Origin: Chara braunii
Lineage: Eukaryota; Streptophyta; Charophyceae; Charales; Characeae
Direction: 5' to 3'
Assembly (NCBI GenBank): GCA_003427395.1
Contig: BFEA01000207.1
Location: forward strand, 45,652 to 65,699
DNA length: 20,048 bases
Under the pieces are notes generated by a model, which was not told where the DNA came from, did no database searches, and saw nothing but the letters and a program-made list of their open reading frames with translations. Positions within the stretch are counted from its first letter, which is position 1, and the number at the start of each line of letters is the position of its first letter. A program made the position numbers and the translations under genes. Below, one piece after another: positions 1 through 8,936 of the stretch.

Positions 1-92
<92 letters not shown>
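1..92. repeat. Compound (AC)n-(AG)n microsatellite
   Basis: Pure AC dinucleotides run for about 36 bases and switch directly to pure AG until position 92. The window begins inside it, so its true left end is not visible. A further AC tract lies at 118-146, separated by a 24-base piece of the retroelement tail described at 245-318. Confidence 0.97.
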
Positions 93-94
<2 letters not shown>

Positions 95-118
95 TATGAG
101 CATCACCCTCTAGCAGGC
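95..118 (-). repeat. Fragment of poly(A)-tailed retroelement 3' end
   Basis: These 24 bases differ from 292-315 at a single position (one A/C change). The fragment sits between two microsatellites, so only the core block of the tail family survives. The following bases at 146-158 resemble the GTCCAAYGTCCC block seen at 12099-12110, which belongs to the same family region. Confidence 0.55.
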
Positions 119-244
119 ACACACACGCACACACACACACACACAGAGTCCAATGTCCACTACTCATTTTTTCTACAAAATTAAGAACTCATGATGTGCA
201 GTGCAGTTTCATAAAGCTGTGCATATAGTTCCACCCCATGGACT

Positions 245-318
245 GTTTTCTTTTTTTTCTTTTTTTCGGGTTTGCCTGCGCGAGGGGGTGATATGAGCAT
301 CCCCCTCTAGCAGGCCCG
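245..318 (-). mobile_element. Poly(A)-tailed retroelement 3' end (SINE/LINE tail), copy 1
   Basis: Read on the minus strand, this has a CCGGGCCTGCTAGA block, then TGCTCATATCACC, a short GC-rich stretch and an A-rich tail (T-rich on the plus strand, 246-267). The same order of blocks is found at 11980-12060, next to the LINE at 12516-16690. A shared 3' end plus poly(A) is what one expects of LINE copies, or of SINEs that borrow a LINE tail. No coding part is attached here, so this is a 5'-truncated copy or a SINE. The rest of 319-849 shows nothing recognisable: AT-rich sequence with no coding signal. Confidence 0.6.
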
Positions 319-849
319 GAGCTGGGTGGTCCAAAATTTTGTTCATTTTCTAAAACGGATGAAAAAATAAAAATAAAAATAAAAATTGAGACTGTGAGTC
401 TGTGATAACATTGCAACCGACAAGAAATTAATCAAGAATTAAAAAGACAGCATATGCCATACGGCCATGTATTCACCCCAAGGGCCCAAGGGGAAAAAAA
501 GCACTGAAAAAAAAGTGAAGAAAGGCACTGCAGGTCACCATGAGGCTGTATACCGAACACTAAGATAGCTCTTACACATATCGGCCTTGTGCTCATATGA
601 CGATGAACGTTCTCCTCCCTCTCCCTCCTTTTCTCTAATCTCCCCTCTTTCAACTTTTGAATCTGTTCTTTTTCAATGAACAAGCCCGTGCACAATCATT
701 AAAGAAAAAACGTTAAAAAACGGATTAAAATTCAAACTTTTAAATTTTAAAGTGTAAACCTAATAAACAAAATTTTAAATTTAACCTTCTGGTTGGTCTA
801 CCTTGCCATATGTCTTTTTACGTATATGATGAAATGATCATTCTCAGCA

Positions 850-1039
850 GTGCATATGAGCATTCGGTTTTCCGCCCTGCGGTGACATTTCCCCATCTCC
901 AAATGTTCTCCCCCTCTGCGACTACTGCCCCTTTTTTTCTTTTTTCTTTTTTCCAGAAATTACTGATTGTAACTCCATATCACCCCTGCACATCTCTTGT
1001 CAAAATTGCCTGCCCCTCTCTCTCTGCACGCATATATAT
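850..1039. repeat. Exact 190-bp duplicate, left copy (probable assembly artefact)
   Basis: Every base of 850-1039 matches 1078-1267, including the homopolymer-rich TTTTTTTCTTTTTTC tract. Perfect identity, in a region whose other repeats are all diverged, and the transposase adapter between the copies indicate a library or assembly duplication, not a biological one. Confidence 0.93.
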
Positions 1040-1077
1040 CTGTCTCTTATACACATCTAGATGTGTATAAGAGACAG
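1040..1077. other. Tn5 mosaic-end pair: Nextera mate-pair junction adapter
   Basis: Positions 1040-1058 are the 19-bp Tn5 mosaic end (CTGTCTCTTATACACATCT) and 1059-1077 are its exact reverse complement. Together they form the 38-bp circularisation junction used in Nextera mate-pair libraries. A natural Tn5/IS50 end would not appear as a bare head-to-head pair in a eukaryotic chromosome. The junction interrupts an exact duplication of flanking DNA, so coordinates here are inflated by about 228 bp relative to the real locus. Confidence 0.97.
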
Positions 1078-1267
1078 GTGCATATGAGCATTCGGTTTTC
1101 CGCCCTGCGGTGACATTTCCCCATCTCCAAATGTTCTCCCCCTCTGCGACTACTGCCCCTTTTTTTCTTTTTTCTTTTTTCCAGAAATTACTGATTGTAA
1201 CTCCATATCACCCCTGCACATCTCTTGTCAAAATTGCCTGCCCCTCTCTCTCTGCACGCATATATAT
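1078..1267. repeat. Exact 190-bp duplicate, right copy
   Basis: Identical to 850-1039 (offset 228). This copy runs without a break into the ATGCATGCAT minisatellite, so it is probably the one that reflects the real chromosome on the right-hand side. Confidence 0.93.
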
Positions 1268-1285
1268 ATTATATATATAAGGACT

Positions 1286-1450
1286 TTTCTCAAATTTGCC
1301 TCACGGCTCCATGCATGGATATCTTTTATCAAAATTGCCCCATGGCTCCATGCATGCATATGTTTTATCAAGTTACCCTTGGCTCCATACATGCATTGCA
1401 TAAATGCCCATCATCCTCCATGCATGCATGTCGTTTAACAAAAATGCCCA
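1286..1450. repeat. Minisatellite, ~38-40-bp unit with ATGCATGCAT core
   Basis: Diverged units begin with TTGCCYCAYGGCTCCATGC at about 1296, 1335 and 1373, and a fourth, further diverged unit begins near 1403. Each contains the self-complementary ATGCATGCAT and ends in TTTATCAAAA-like sequence. The sequence just upstream (CAAAATTGCCTGCCCC at 1230-1246) looks like a further degenerate unit. The open frames here are repeat translations, not genes. Confidence 0.8.
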
Positions 1451-1629
1451 AAAGAGAGCCCAAGTGCTCACAGAAGACAAGCGAAATAACGTGCGTGGTT
1501 TGGGAACAGCACAACGTGCTGCTATCGCATCGACCCCTCTTATGATCCTTGGGGGGTTTATGACCGAGCCGATGACCAGATGAAGGAACCAAGCCTTGCC
1601 CAATAAGATAGTGCATCAGGGCTTACCCC

Positions 1630-1703
1630 AGCCCCACTTTAGCCGATTGGTTAGGTATCTGCCTGGCAAGCTATAGGTTTTGTGTTCAATTCTTGGATCG
1701 GAC
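1630..1703 (+). other. tRNA-like sequence (tRNA relic or SINE head)
   Basis: An A-box-like TAGCCGATTGGTTAGG at 1640-1655 and a B-box-like GTGTTCAATTC at 1682-1692 are spaced as in a tRNA gene. The putative anticodon loop reads CTGGCAA (GGC at the anticodon position). The anticodon stem does not pair properly and no acceptor stem is apparent. I read it as a tRNA pseudogene or the head of a tRNA-derived SINE; the body that would follow (1704 onward) is not recognised. Confidence 0.5.
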
Positions 1704-2059
1704 ATACACGCAGGCCCAGGCCCTCCCCCACAACCCATACACTCCTCTATCCCAGAAAGGGTGGGGCGCTGACAATTAGAGAACATACTCCTCGAAAGCG
1801 CTGCTTCCCAACCACGAAGGACAAGAGCGGCGACAACAGTGGCGACATGCTCCTATGCCAACAACAAGGGGAGAAGTTCACCGACGACCGAAGACATCCT
1901 CCTCAAAACTACAACAGCCTCGCGAATAAGAAACCACACCGTAACTACTGCTACCTACTCTCAAGAAGCCTACGCTATCTGGTACACCTTCGCTACCCCT
2001 AACCGTGAAGGCTCTCAACTGACTGCCAATGCATCATGGTGGTCTCAAAGACTCGATGC

Positions 2060-2400
2060 CTCGGCTGCTTCTTAGAGATGCACTCTGTACGCGGACTGCC
2101 GCTCGTGAGTGGAGGGTCCACTATTCAATGCCCTTTCACCACATCCTGACGCACTAATTTTAACTTTTCCGGCACTAACGTGCATCCCCGGATTGCGATT
2201 ACGAGTAAAGTGACGTAACCTTCTCGTTGTACGCGTACGATTCGGCTTATCCTGTTCCTAGCTGACCGCTAATCCACTACGGAGGCTAAAGTCTCCGCTG
2301 CTTCTTAGAGTTAGAGATGCACTCCGTATGCACATTGCTGCTCCTCGAGAGTGAAGAGTTCACGACTTAGTACCTATTCACCATAGCACTGTGACGACGC
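2060..2400. repeat. Diverged direct repeat, two ~100-bp copies
   Basis: 2060-2160 and 2293-2400 share the blocks GCTGCTTCTTAGAG, AGATGCACTC and GTA.GC, and GAGTG..GRGT.CAC, in the same order and orientation, with small indels. Divergence is high, so this is an old duplication or two members of one dispersed family. No coding or structural role is apparent. Confidence 0.6.
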
Positions 2401-3430
2401 AACTATCTTAGAGACTAAGTTACTCTCAGAAGGACCTTGCCTTACCACGTTCAGGGTCCCAATACTGCACACCCCAACACTTGTCAGATCATGCAGCCCA
2501 GCCCCTGATACCGGCACCACCTTCGCCAATGTAAAAGGGCTCGTCCTTCCCACGATGAGCAGCAATCGTTGCGCATTTGGAAACAGGGAAGAGGTACCCT
2601 TCACCCTATGCATCGCCCAAACACGAGTCGGCATACACAAAACTGGTCAAAAAAAAAACACAAAACAATTCTCCTCCAGTGACTCAAGCCGGCGGCCGAC
2701 GTACTGCTCAATTGAGCCGGCAGTCCCCCAAGCGTTCCATCAAGCTGGCTGCCGCCGTACTGTTACATCTGAGTCTGGCTGCATGTGTGAGGGGATCACC
2801 ACCATCTCAATGGATACGAGAATCTCAAGAAGAGACGAAGAGTCGACAAGGGAGAAAGGGTCTCACACCCTCTGACAAAACAATGCGCGGCTAACCGACA
2901 CCATCAACTTGATGATTGGCACCATTGAGAAAGCCTATGGGTGAGGACCTTCCTCTTCAAGATGAGACAAATCGAGCAGGTAGTGTCAGATGCCCGTAAA
3001 CGGCGTAAAGCAATAGCAGAATGTCTTTGCTACTCTTATGGGTCCATCCATTGGTCACCAAAGCACCATCCCATGCTACACTCGGGAGGGCATTATTTGG
3101 CCTTCATTGGCAGCAAGCACATCACAGTACCACTTGCTTAACCCTTTCTGCAGTGCCACCTCTGCTAACGCGGGATCTGGTGTAGGCAGGAGGAATTGCC
3201 CCACCCCAAACATGAAGTCTTTCTACTGCATGTGACCGTGTCAACACTTCCGCTGTGCTGCTCACCCCGCCACAGAAAGGACCTCAATCTCGAATGCGAG
3301 CACTGAGTTTGGCATTATTCCCCATGCTGGGAAGCCCCGAACACCGTACCCGTAATCGGGAGAGCACTGCATGCAACAATGATCCAATCAATCCACCCAT
3401 CCATAGACACAGTCAATTATCAATTACAGC
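2401..3430. other. No recognised gene; one open frame of unknown meaning
   Basis: A plus-strand frame stays open from at least 2416 to 2875 (about 150 codons). It is Ser/Thr/Arg-rich and shows no domain I know. Its direction changes nothing in base composition and no start context or splice signals support it. Short repeats such as GCCGGCGGCCGACGTACTG and GCTGGCTGCCGCCGTACTG (about 2690-2763) suggest repeat-derived DNA. Nothing else can be supported in this stretch. Confidence 0.3.
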
Positions 3431-3433
3431 ATG

Positions 3434-3511
3434 CCACAACACATCCTTCCCCCAAAATATCAACAAATCATAATATACAATGGTCGCACGCGCATGCAAA
3501 CACACACACAT

Positions 3512-3559
<48 letters not shown>

Positions 3560-3592
3560 GCGCCCGCCCGCACACGCACACACATACACAAT
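3434..3592. repeat. (CA)n microsatellite with conserved left flank, copy 1
   Basis: A CA-rich array (3500-3592, with CG interruptions near 3557-3575) is preceded at 3434-3499 by a unique block. The flank includes ACAACACATCCTTCCCCCAA and ATACAATGGTC, and the same blocks precede another CA tract at 6325. Microsatellites born inside or beside a dispersed element share flanks in this way. Confidence 0.8.
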
Positions 3593-3599
3593 CAGTTTT

Positions 3600-4361
3600 G
3601 TGTCTGTCTGTTTTCCTCTTGTTAACTGTTCTCCCTCTGATTTCTTCTAAGTACTTTTACTCACCCAACTCAGCACCCTTAAGTAGTGCCAAACAGTCGG
3701 TGGTTCCTTGTGTGGAGTGCCTGTTGCATTCTTAGGGGGCTGCTCAGTTCGGGATATTTGTGTTGCCTGTGGGTGATGACCGATGCTCGTTGGAGTGACT
3801 ACCTGGCTCAATGGCTGGTTGGAACAAGCAGTCTGCGATGTTCAATCATGATGTGAGTGGGTGAGGTGCTGCTTTGCTCCGTGTTGAATCTGTGGACTGC
3901 CTCGTCTGCGCTCTACGACTGCCCGCTTTCTTCGCATGTGGTTCTCTGCAAATTGCTGTGGTCGCTGTGTGGTGTGCCCGTATTGCTGGTCGCTTTCCGC
4001 TTCGCTGCTCCGCTGCCTTGCCGCTCATCCGCTGGTCGTGCCTTCCGTGTTTGTTGCTTGCGTGCCTTGTAGTTCACTTGCCTTGGAGGTGCTGCCTTGT
4101 GCTCCACTGCATGGTTGCCGTGCTACTCGACCACTAGCGTTGTCGTCCCGTGCTGTGTGGTTGCCTTGTTGGTGTTCCCTTGTGCTTCGCGGTGTGGTTG
4201 CCGCACTGCTTGTCCTGCACGCCGTGTCGTTCCTTGCAGTCCTTTTTGGCGTGGTGCTCCGCAGGGTTGCTGCCCGCTGCTGTGTTCCATTTGGGGGACA
4301 GTCTGACTTCAACAAGGGTAAAAGGGTTCATGACCCAAACCATCCAACACTAAGTCTTCGC
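3600..4361. repeat. T/G-rich imperfect repeat region, no gene recognised
   Basis: From about 3840 to 4300 the plus strand is rich in TGC, GTG and TTG. GTGGTTGCC or ATGGTTGCC recurs near 4110, 4155 and 4195, with intervening GTGCT-type words. The repeats keep several frames open on both strands, including a 206-codon plus-strand frame (3936-4556) of Cys/Leu/Val-rich protein that reads straight through the ribozyme-like motif at 4362. I treat these frames as by-products of composition. 3600-3840 shows nothing recognisable. Confidence 0.45.
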
Positions 4362-4417
4362 AGACTGTCAAGGGTTCAGCCTCGTGATGAGTTGGTGCAA
4401 CTCCGACGAAACAATCT
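4362..4417 (+). ncRNA. Type III hammerhead ribozyme-like motif (core mutated)
   Basis: The parts of a type III hammerhead occur in the correct order. Stem III 5' strand AGACTGT (4362-4368) is followed by the cleavage nucleotide C (4369). Stem I is AGG/CCT (4371-4373 with 4380-4382) with loop GTTCAG. The core GTGATGA (4384-4390) stands in place of CTGATGA. Stem II GTTGG/CCGAC (4391-4395 with 4403-4407) has loop TGCAACT. GAAA follows (4408-4411), and stem III 3' strand ACAATCT (4411-4417) pairs with the first strand except for one C/A mismatch. The C-to-G change at core position 3 should disrupt the C3-G8 tertiary pair, so this copy is probably inactive. The minus-strand motif at 19610-19676 has the same plan and the same stem I loop, which argues against chance. 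Confidence 0.65.
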
Positions 4418-4704
4418 TTCATCATCAGCTTTTAATTTATTTTTTACGGGCTTTGTTTCTTGCCTTGTGCTGTTTGTCTGGCCACCCTCCTTCCCTCTAC
4501 CCTCCAGCCTGTCCTTCGCTGGGTGTTGTAGAGGCCAAGGACCAGACCCGCGGTGATTGCTGGTAGCAGCAGCCAATGGTTGTCCTGACAGGATAGGCCA
4601 CCTACCCTACCCATCCCCACGTTAATACTCCCAACGCACCCCCTGTCCCTACTATCCTACCTCAATGCAACAAGCAATCAGGACCATCACCCTACCAGTA
4701 TTGA

Positions 4705-4788
4705 GGGCAACTTGGACCAGACAGCAGTGACAAGCACCAGGGCTGGGCAACTTGGACCAGACAGCAGTGACAAGCACCAGGGCTGGGC
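4705..4788. repeat. Perfect 40-bp tandem duplication
   Basis: 4705-4744 and 4745-4784 are identical, starting GGGCAACTTGGACCAGACAG; four more bases of a third unit follow. The exact identity implies a recent duplication, or a possible assembly error. The surroundings (4430-5090) contain no gene I can recognise. Confidence 0.95.
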
Positions 4789-5106
4789 CAACCTCCCAGG
4801 CCTAATGGAAGCGGAAGCGGACAAACCTTGCCGTACAAGAACTTTGGACGCCGGGCTGATACAATCTTCTACAGGCCCAATTCAGAGAGTCTACCCAGCA
4901 GGATTACCTAGGCAAGGCATGTCAGCGCCCGTGGACACATCCTACCGTCCTTCCCCTAGCTTATCCAAGGCTAGGTGGAACTCAGACTAGCCGGAGCGAC
5001 TTATATCCCTACCCTACCCTAGAGCTAAGCCATCCATGCATAGACCCGGTCATATACCTGATAGACCCCCCCAGCCCAGTATCGTAGTTGTGTGTGTATG
5101 TGTGTG

Positions 5107-5227
5107 GCCAGAGGCTATGTATGTTTGTATGGGCCCATAGGGCCATGTTTTTGTGTCTGCCCGAAGGCTATGTGTGCTCTGTGGAACTGTATAGCGAGAT
5201 ATGTGTGCCCGAAGGCCAGATATGTGC
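5107..5227. repeat. Imperfect triplicate of a GCCCGAAGGCTATGTGTGC motif
   Basis: Variants at 5107-5124, 5159-5177 and 5207-5227 are spaced about 50 bp apart, following a short TG-rich tract at 5089-5105. They are diverged, and no function is suggested. Confidence 0.5.
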
Positions 5228-5309
5228 AGTACTATGTAGAGGGAACTAAGTGTTCGTTTGAAGAGATGACAGGCCAAGCTGGACAAGAACCCCCCCCAAA
5301 GTCCCAAGC

Positions 5310-5384
5310 CAGACTTGAACCCATGATCTATGACATGTGACCTGAAGACTCTACCATTTGAGCAACAATCGCAAGTGGCCCCTA
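5310..5384 (-). other. tRNA-like sequence (tRNA relic or SINE head)
   Basis: On the minus strand an A-box TTGCTCAAATGGTAGAG is followed at tRNA spacing by the B-box GGTTCAAGTCT. GCTC/GAGT could form a D-stem. The anticodon arm does not fold and the acceptor ends do not pair, so a functional tRNA is unlikely. It is best read as a tRNA pseudogene or tRNA-derived SINE promoter. Confidence 0.55.
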
Positions 5385-5389
5385 TGTGT

Positions 5390-6187
5390 GATATGCCAGA
5401 CTGGGGAGATCAACAGAACAACGACGAGAAACATCCACAAGCAACCCACACAGTATCAAGACCTGACATACAACACTATGGACAACCCTTTGGGTGGTCC
5501 GCAGGCAGTGTCTGTATAAGCTTACCGTGCGTCAGACCAAGGGGGTGTATGTCCAACCGTGCGTCATTCTAACGCCCTGCCGGTGTCCATGCGCAAGGCT
5601 TCCAACCAGTGCCACTGAGCTACATCTTTTGGTCGCGTTGCTGTTTTTCGATACTTGTGCCCTCCCACCTCCCCCATGCGTTTCAGCCTATGTGATGCCT
5701 CACTGTTTGTTCCTCCTCTCGTGCCTCTGCATGTGCCATGCTGTGGTTTGTCATCCTATGGTGTTGGTTCCCTGGCCTTTGCCTCGCTGTCCTTTGCCTT
5801 CCCCCCATCCCTCCGTTTGTTTGTGAGATGTTATTGCGTGTGTTCTGGTCTATCTGAAAATGGCATCTGAAGCATCGAGGCTACTCTCATCATTCGACAT
5901 AGTCTTCCCTTACCTTCCGCTGTTGGATGCGTTTGTCCCATGTCGAATCCGAGTATTGCAGTTGAAGAGGAGATGCTGCTTGTAGAGTCCGGTTTAGAAT
6001 TTCCTACCTTCCACTACTGGATGTGTCTGTCCCGCGCCTATGAACATTTTTGTCGGCCTTTTGCTGCGGGAAACATCACTCCTGCTTTGTCTCATTATTC
6101 AAGGTGGGCCGACATGGTTTGTCGGAGCTGTGCGGGTAGGAGTAATGATGTATCGTATCTCGCGCACCTTGAGTACAGACCTCTCAA
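5390..6187. other. No gene seen; one short direct repeat
   Basis: TACCTTCCGCTGTTGGATGC at 5911-5930 recurs in diverged form at 6005-6024, and similarity continues through GTTTGTCCC / GTCTGTCCC. The offset is 94 bp. The remainder is T/C-rich sequence with no supported feature. Confidence 0.45.
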
Positions 6188-6343
6188 ACACGCACGCGCG
6201 CACACACACACACACACACATACACACACACACACACGCGTACGTCGCACAACACATCCTTCCCCCAAAACATCAACAAATTATTGTAACAAACCATACT
6301 ATACAATGGTCACACTTGCACGCAAACACACACACACACACAC
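6188..6343. repeat. (CA)n microsatellite with conserved flank, copy 2
   Basis: CA tracts at 6188-6240 and 6325-6343 bracket a block (6247-6325). This block carries ACAACACATCCTTCCCCCAA, a CATCAACAAAT word and ATACAATGGTC, matching 3434-3499. Copy 2 has about 17 extra bases (TATTGTAACAAACCATA region) relative to copy 1. The pair therefore represents one dispersed family, not convergent repeats. Confidence 0.8.
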
Positions 6344-6401
6344 GAGCCATTATGGGACACAGACATATGGGCAACTCCATGCTCAACCACAATCAACGTG
6401 G

Positions 6402-6507
6402 CGAGCCTTGTACATGAGAGGCAGAGTAAAAGAGGAATTGCAACGACAAATGACGAGCCTTTTTCATGAGAGGCACAGTAACAAGGGAGTTGCAACGACA
6501 AATGAAA
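6402..6507. repeat. 52-bp tandem repeat, two diverged copies
   Basis: CGAGCCTT.T.CATGAGAGGCA, AGTAA.A and TTGCAACGACAAAT occur at 6402-6453 and again at 6454-6507. Several substitutions separate the copies. No coding role is supported. Confidence 0.8.
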
Positions 6508-6729
6508 CGGTACCCGAAAAAGTCAAATTGAACACAATTGAGAAAGGGATTTAAAATTTAAATGCTCCTATTTTGCTTCGTGTTGCTTGCTATAAAGCTA
6601 ACCGTTTCATTGTTGGTTTTGTCTCAACTCAAGAAGTGCTTTTGTTGTCTGCACAGGACTAAAGCTCTGCTTCGATTTTGGATAAAATACTCGTCTGGTG
6701 TGGAGTAGAGGCTGTTGTGGTGAAAATTC

Positions 6730-6732
<3 letters not shown>

Positions 6733-6800
<68 letters not shown>

Positions 6801-6805
6801 ACATA
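6733..6805. repeat. (AC)n microsatellite
   Basis: Pure AC runs from 6733 to about 6794, followed by ATACACACATA. The long Cys/Val frames on the minus strand are translations of this repeat. Flanking sequence (6510-6730 and 6810-7060) holds nothing I can name. Confidence 0.97.
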
Positions 6806-7060
6806 ACAAGTACACTGTACACCACAGTAGTGCGAAACATGCCTAGCAGCAAGATTCACTATCAGAGAAGGGGTTGAGGCAAAAGCGGTGCCCTCCTCCT
6901 TCCTCCCCCCGCGCCCCTCTCCCCCACGTAGGTCGTTATTGCTGGATTTGGACCGAAAGATACCCAAAATACAGCTACAATGACTATACGTTGTCTTCGC
7001 GTGAAGAAGGTGGTTGAGGATAGGTGTGCATCTAGAGAAGCCCGATGGACCCCAACAGTG

Positions 7061-7213
7061 GCAAGGCTACAAAGTAACGCAAACTGCTTTGAAATTTGGA
7101 CAGCGATTTCGTCAAAACGTTTCATATTCTTTTTTTTTTTTGGGGCAAGGCTACAAAGTAACGCAAACTGTTTTGAAATTTGGACAGCGATTTCGTCAAA
7201 ACGTTTCATATTT
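7061..7213. repeat. Direct duplication of a foldback-element terminus
   Basis: 7061-7129 and 7145-7213 are nearly identical, with one C/T difference visible, and are separated by a poly(T) of about 12 bases and GGGG. Each contains ACAGCGATTTCGTCAAAACG, which is the outer end of the palindrome at 7184-7535. The left end of the foldback element has thus been duplicated or is nested with a second insertion. Confidence 0.9.
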
Positions 7214-7535
7214 TATTTTTTTGAACGAAATTGAAAATCCTAAATGGGGCCAAGATTTGATGAAATTTTGGGTACAGCGTTCCAAAAGTGCCCTACCCTC
7301 TCAATGTATCTGGACCCATCCAAATTCCAAATACATCCAGGGATCACTATTTTTTGGTAACACCGTACCAAAGAACGTCGTGGATGTATCTGAACTTCGT
7401 CCGAGTCCAGATACATCAAGAGGGTACGGCGTTTTCGAAACGTCATACCCAAAATTTCGTCAAATGTTTCCCCCATTTTGGAATTTCAATTTCGTTCAAA
7501 CAATAAAATATGAAACGTTTTGACGAAATCGCTGT
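7184..7535. mobile_element. Foldback element: ~352-bp near-complete palindrome
   Basis: The left half reads ACAGCGATTTCGTCAAAACG and the right half ends with its exact reverse complement (7516-7535). Pairing continues inward almost to the middle through matched blocks: GAACGAAATTGAAA, AAATGGGG, GACGAAATTTTGGGTA, GTACCCTC, TGTATCTGGA and ATACATCCA. The centre lies near 7362 within TTGGTAACACCGTACCAA. Arms are therefore about 170 bp with modest divergence. It encodes no protein. Long-arm non-autonomous DNA transposons (foldback elements or MITEs) look like this, and a transcript would form one long hairpin suited to small-RNA production. I cannot assign a superfamily; target-site duplications are not evident. 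Confidence 0.85.
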
Positions 7536-7787
7536 TTTCGTATTAGCATAGCCTGCAAGTCCTGCTGAATCATTCACTACTTTGCTTCATGGGTACACAA
7601 GGTTGGTTGGCCTATTTCTAAATTGAAGTTTAACATATTTAGGGCAACCACGATCGCATGTGGGCACCTCCAGAAAGTGTAGTCAATAATCATTCAATAT
7701 TCGGACAACCTCCTATCATTCAATGAACACAGAGCAGCAGAAATGTGACAACCGCCATGTATCACTTTCAGAAAGGCCTCGTAATCC

Positions 7788-7899
7788 CTACCGTCTTCAT
7801 CGGAATAGAACGCCCAATAATTATCACCGTATCTGGGCTAAAAGTTGTGCCAAATACAACCATAATGACAGGGCGTTCTAGTCGGGTGAAAACGGTAGC
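7788..7899. repeat. Inverted repeat, ~38-bp arms (possible small MITE)
   Basis: The left arm 7788-7825 begins CTACCGTCTTCATCGGAATA. It pairs with 7862-7899 through CTACCGT, TTCA, CG, TAGAACGCCC and ATTAT, with several mismatches. The loop is about 36 bp. A short related word (TTCTAGTCGG and its complement) recurs near 8166-8178. Confidence 0.6.
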
Positions 7900-8076
7900 C
7901 TCAAAAGGACAAACCTCTCAATCTGGCAGTCCAGAAAAGGGTGACCTTTGATTTCTACAAAGATCACGGTCTTGGGGGCTGTATGAGTATCGATGGTATT
8001 ACTTGTGGGGGACTGAAAAGACACGACTTTGGATGATGGTGGAGGGTTTTGTTGGTTGGTCGCAAGAGGAGTGGCT

Positions 8077-8238
8077 TTAAACCACCAGTACCTCCTAAAG
8101 TCGTGCCCGTTAACAAGCCACAATTTTAGGAAACATATGGGTCACTACAGGAGCGCCCAAATTCGTCCGACTAGAAACGTTTCTACTCTTATTTTTTCCC
8201 ACACGGCCGATAGCTGAGCCAAAGTACTGGTGGTTTAA
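8077..8238. repeat. Spaced inverted repeat, 15-bp arms
   Basis: TTAAACCACCAGTAC at 8077-8091 is the exact reverse complement of GTACTGGTGGTTTAA at 8224-8238. The 132 bp between the arms are not palindromic. It could be the ends of a tiny non-autonomous element; no target duplication is visible. Confidence 0.6.
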
Positions 8239-8935
8239 GAGGAACGAGGAAAAAGACGCATGTCAGCATACGTGTTGAGCTTGAATCCTTACTATCAATG
8301 AAGCGTCTCTGAGGACTTTGCCAATTATTGCTTTGATGCAAAGGGTTGGATGCATTAGTACTTGGGCGACGGTAGGATGTACTATATAAGGAGGCAAACT
8401 GTAAGATTAACCTCCATGCTTTGAGCACTTGGATTGTTGGGAAGAATCCTCCTAATGAGACTCCGTGCGGGGTAGGCAAAACGAGTTGGGGAGAGGTTGC
8501 AGGGTGTGTGGGGCGAGTTTCGGGTCATGGTACTTGCAAGTGCTGGATCGATCCTCTTCTTCTTTGGTGTATCTTATGGTCGATTCCTTTGGTTTGGTTT
8601 TGGTCAATTATAGCATGTGTAATAGTTTGCTTTCATGGGCGTTTCATGTTATACTATCCTCACGTTGAAACTGATTTTGCTCGTCAGTGCCTTCACTTTA
8701 CTGCCTTTTTTCTCTACCCCAACCAAAAAAACAGCACCTATGCATGGCTGCATTCCGCCTGGACACGGTGTGATCCAGGGTCAGACTACCGGTAGGGTCC
8801 TGAAACCATCCACATGTCTGCGTTCAATCCGAAGTCCACACACCCAAATTTAAAGTTTTCCTTCCTTTCAGGAATATCCTCATCAGAATATATCCGAACT
8901 TCTGCCCATCCATGTATCCAACTTTTTTATTTTTT
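8239..8935. other. No recognised feature
   Basis: Open frames on both strands, the longest 124 codons on plus at 8421-8795, show no domain, no codon regularity and no homology I can recall. T-rich tracts appear toward the right end. I see no RNA gene or repeat that can be supported. Confidence 0.3.
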
Positions 8936-8936
8936 G

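Noticed and set aside
1040-1077. A real Tn5/IS50 insertion
   Set aside because: Head-to-head bare mosaic ends without transposon body or 9-bp target duplication, flanked by an exact library-type duplication.
2416-2877. Open frame of about 150 codons
   Set aside because: Low-complexity Ser/Thr/Arg composition, no recognisable domain, no supporting start or splice signal; listed only as unassigned sequence.
4422-4428. Minus-strand CTGATGA inside the first hammerhead region
   Set aside because: No stem II follows; the seven-base match alone is expected by chance.
3936-4556. 206-codon plus-strand open frame
   Set aside because: Cys/Leu/Val-rich translation of an imperfect T/G-rich repeat; overlapping long frames exist on both strands and it reads through the hammerhead-like motif. 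No domain or splice support.
4600-5022. TACCCTACCC runs suggestive of telomere repeat
   Set aside because: Only two or three units, not the plant TTTAGGG type, and not arrayed.
5940-6554. 204-codon plus-strand open frame
   Set aside because: Its middle is a His/Thr run encoded by CA repeats, and it crosses two unrelated repeat units; not a credible protein.
6607-6967. Cys/Val-rich minus-strand frames
   Set aside because: Direct translations of the AC microsatellite at 6733-6805.
8855-8890. Minus-strand CTGATGA followed by a short stem and GAAA at 8886-8862, hammerhead-like
   Set aside because: An extra base separates stem II from GAAA, or A9 would have to pair; no stem III partner or cleavage triplet was found upstream. 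Likely chance.
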